Positions 5,662 through 6,267 of a stretch of 6,267 nt of DNA are shown one piece after another. Position 1 is the stretch's first letter; each line of letters begins with the position of its first letter. The DNA lies in the NCBI GenBank assembly GCA_001897035.1, contig MKRS01000600.1:1-6267 (forward strand). The letters are read 5' to 3'. The DNA comes from Bacteroidales bacterium 45-6. GTDB taxonomy: Bacteria > Bacteroidota > Bacteroidia > Bacteroidales > Dysgonomonadaceae. A program made the translations under genes and the position numbers. The notes beneath the pieces are model-generated. The model worked only from the letters and a program-made list of their open reading frames with translations. It was not told the origin of the DNA and made no database searches.

Positions 5662-5708
5662 TTTTATCCTAAATTTTAGCGGCTATCTTTATTGCTTATA
5701 TTTCTGTT
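5473..5708 (+). pseudogene. Frameshifted heptapeptide-repeat ORF remnant
   Basis: One frame reads WKHYLPT, SEPRPFH, SERLLKP, PNAYLPL, PNVYLTV, PNSNLTT, ADEYLIC and then hits a stop at 5629-5631. If one base near 5618-5620 is skipped, the next frame continues in the same register: PKSNLTN, AEELLKS, FILNFSG, then a hydrophobic tail ending at a TGA near 5714. Regaining heptad register after a single-base slip suggests a decayed coding repeat with an x-N/E-x-x-L pattern. I do not recognise the family, and no start codon or promoter is clear; the open frame runs upstream to about 5404 through the GC hairpin. A non-coding minisatellite is the alternative. Confidence 0.4.
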
Positions 5709-5726
5709 TACTGTGAAAAATCATAG

Positions 5727-5966
5727 TGTATTTGTAAGCCACAGGCTTATATCAAGTTTGCCTTGCATGACATCATGCTCGATGTGACTTGGTCGGAAAT
5801 ATCCAAGCGATACTTCGGGAAATCGAGCTCGTGGATCTACAACAAGTTAAACGGAATAGACGGAAGCGGCGGTGAAGGGGGATTTTCAGATGAAGAACGT
5901 GAGTAACTGTGTGGAGCATTGGTTGATTCTGCGGAACGCCTTCGAACAGCTGCGGAGAAGATATAG
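5727..5966 (+). pseudogene. DUF5053-like small protein remnant with in-frame stop
   Basis: The frame, open from 5727, reads KFALHDIMLDVTWSEISKRY followed by FGKSSSWIYNKLNG and then FSDEERE. It meets TAA at 5904-5906 and continues in the same frame as LCGALVDSAERLRTAAEKI to TAG at 5964-5966. The pattern of isoleucine/tyrosine-rich helix, YFGKSxSWIYxKLNG, F-x-x-EER-E and a final amphipathic helix is that of DUF5053 proteins, short proteins common in Bacteroidales mobile and accessory regions, of unknown function. The premature stop falls exactly where the family normally has a residue such as Gln or Lys before the last helix. The usual N-terminal helical segment and a start codon are missing (only M at 5775 is available), so this is most likely a decayed copy. 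Confidence 0.6.
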
Positions 5967-6039
5967 GCTTGTTTATATTTCTTTTTGGAGTTTCCTCTGA
6001 GTGTAAACTTCCTGCACAACACAATTAAATCTCCCAAAC

Positions 6040-6079
6040 AAAACACCAGGCTGCTCCGAAAGGGGCGGCCTGGTGTTTT
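6040..6079. terminator. Strong bidirectional hairpin terminator
   Basis: An 18-base arm (6040-6057) and an 18-base arm (6062-6079) pair almost perfectly, with only G-T wobbles, around a GAAA tetraloop. The arms begin AAAACACCAGGC and end GCCTGGTGTTTT, so a T-run exists on both strands. It would stop readthrough from the DUF4198/DUF5053 side and from the tRNA side. Confidence 0.85.
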
Positions 6080-6193
6080 ATATGCCTTTTCTTTGCTGTG
6101 CAATCCTATATTTCCACATTTCACCAAAGGTTCAGAAAGACGAAGTAAACAAAATGAAAGGCCTTTTTGACCTTTCTTAAGCCAATTGGGGCA

Positions 6194-6238
6194 AAAATAG
6201 GGAGTTCCAAGTTTTATCATCTTGGAACTCCCTATTTT
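6194..6238 (-). terminator. Terminator of the minus-strand tRNA
   Basis: AAAATAGGGAGTTCCAAG (6194-6211) pairs perfectly with CTTGGAACTCCCTATTTT (6221-6238) around a 9-base loop. On the minus strand it begins 2 bases after the tRNA CCA end and finishes in TATTTTTG, the expected T-run. Between this and the preceding hairpin (6080-6193) I see nothing but a small GAAAGG/CCTTTC stem. Confidence 0.88.
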
Positions 6239-6240
6239 AC

Positions 6241-6267
6241 TGGCGTTCCGGACAGGAATCGAACCCG
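6241..6267 (-). tRNA. 3' end of a tRNA (identity not determined)
   Basis: The minus strand reads CGGGTTCGATTCCTG followed by TCCGGAACGCCA. This is a T arm with the GGTTCGATTCC core, then a 7-base acceptor strand CCGGAAC, discriminator G and an encoded CCA. The 5' acceptor strand should read GTTCCGG. The anticodon lies beyond the window edge, so the amino acid cannot be named. Confidence 0.9.

Noticed and set aside
5837..6220. 127-codon open frame on the minus strand
   Set aside because: It runs through both strong hairpin terminators and the DUF5053-like remnant, and its predicted protein shows no recognisable features.

Overview
The window looks like the chromosome of a Bacteroidota organism, most likely of the order Bacteroidales. 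Three things point there. Start codons lack Shine-Dalgarno sequences, and two upstream regions carry the TAnnTTTG -7 promoter element. The gene content (GH10-like hydrolase, CBM9-like protein, a DUF5053-type small protein, a DUF4198 protein under a cobalamin riboswitch) is typical of the group. Intergenic spaces hold degenerate AGCTATTAGC- and CAGTTA-type repeats. No species can be named.

Layout: (1) 1-582 (+) is the 3' end of a family-10-like glycoside hydrolase gene. (2) 747-3823 is a block of four minus-strand genes: L,D-transpeptidase (3823-3233), Crp/Fnr regulator (3170-2595), AhpD/carboxymuconolactone decarboxylase-family protein (2531-2088) and a secreted CBM9-like protein (1868-747). 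About 125-136 bp of imperfect inverted repeat brackets the block (613-748 and 3837-3960). (3) 4057-4420 is a promoter, a cobalamin riboswitch enlarged by inserted repeats, and a possible terminator-type expression platform. It precedes a secreted DUF4198 protein (4585-5391), inferred to act in cobalt or B12-related metal uptake. (4) 5392-5970 is decayed: a GC-rich hairpin, a 21-bp-periodic array encoding heptapeptides broken by a frameshift, and a DUF5053-like remnant with an in-frame stop. (5) 6040-6267 holds two strong hairpin terminators and the 3' end of a minus-strand tRNA.

How the genes relate: the regulator and the AhpD-like gene are adjacent. A perfect palindrome lies about 41.5 bp upstream of the start point inferred for the AhpD-like gene, which suggests Crp-type activation of a redox or stress gene. 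The hydrolase and the CBM9-like protein are convergent and both suggest carbohydrate metabolism. The DUF4198 gene should be repressed by cobalamin, but no ECF transporter genes follow it. I see no clear new multi-gene system. The most unusual signals are the inverted repeats around the four-gene block, the repeat-expanded riboswitch and the broken heptad-repeat ORF.
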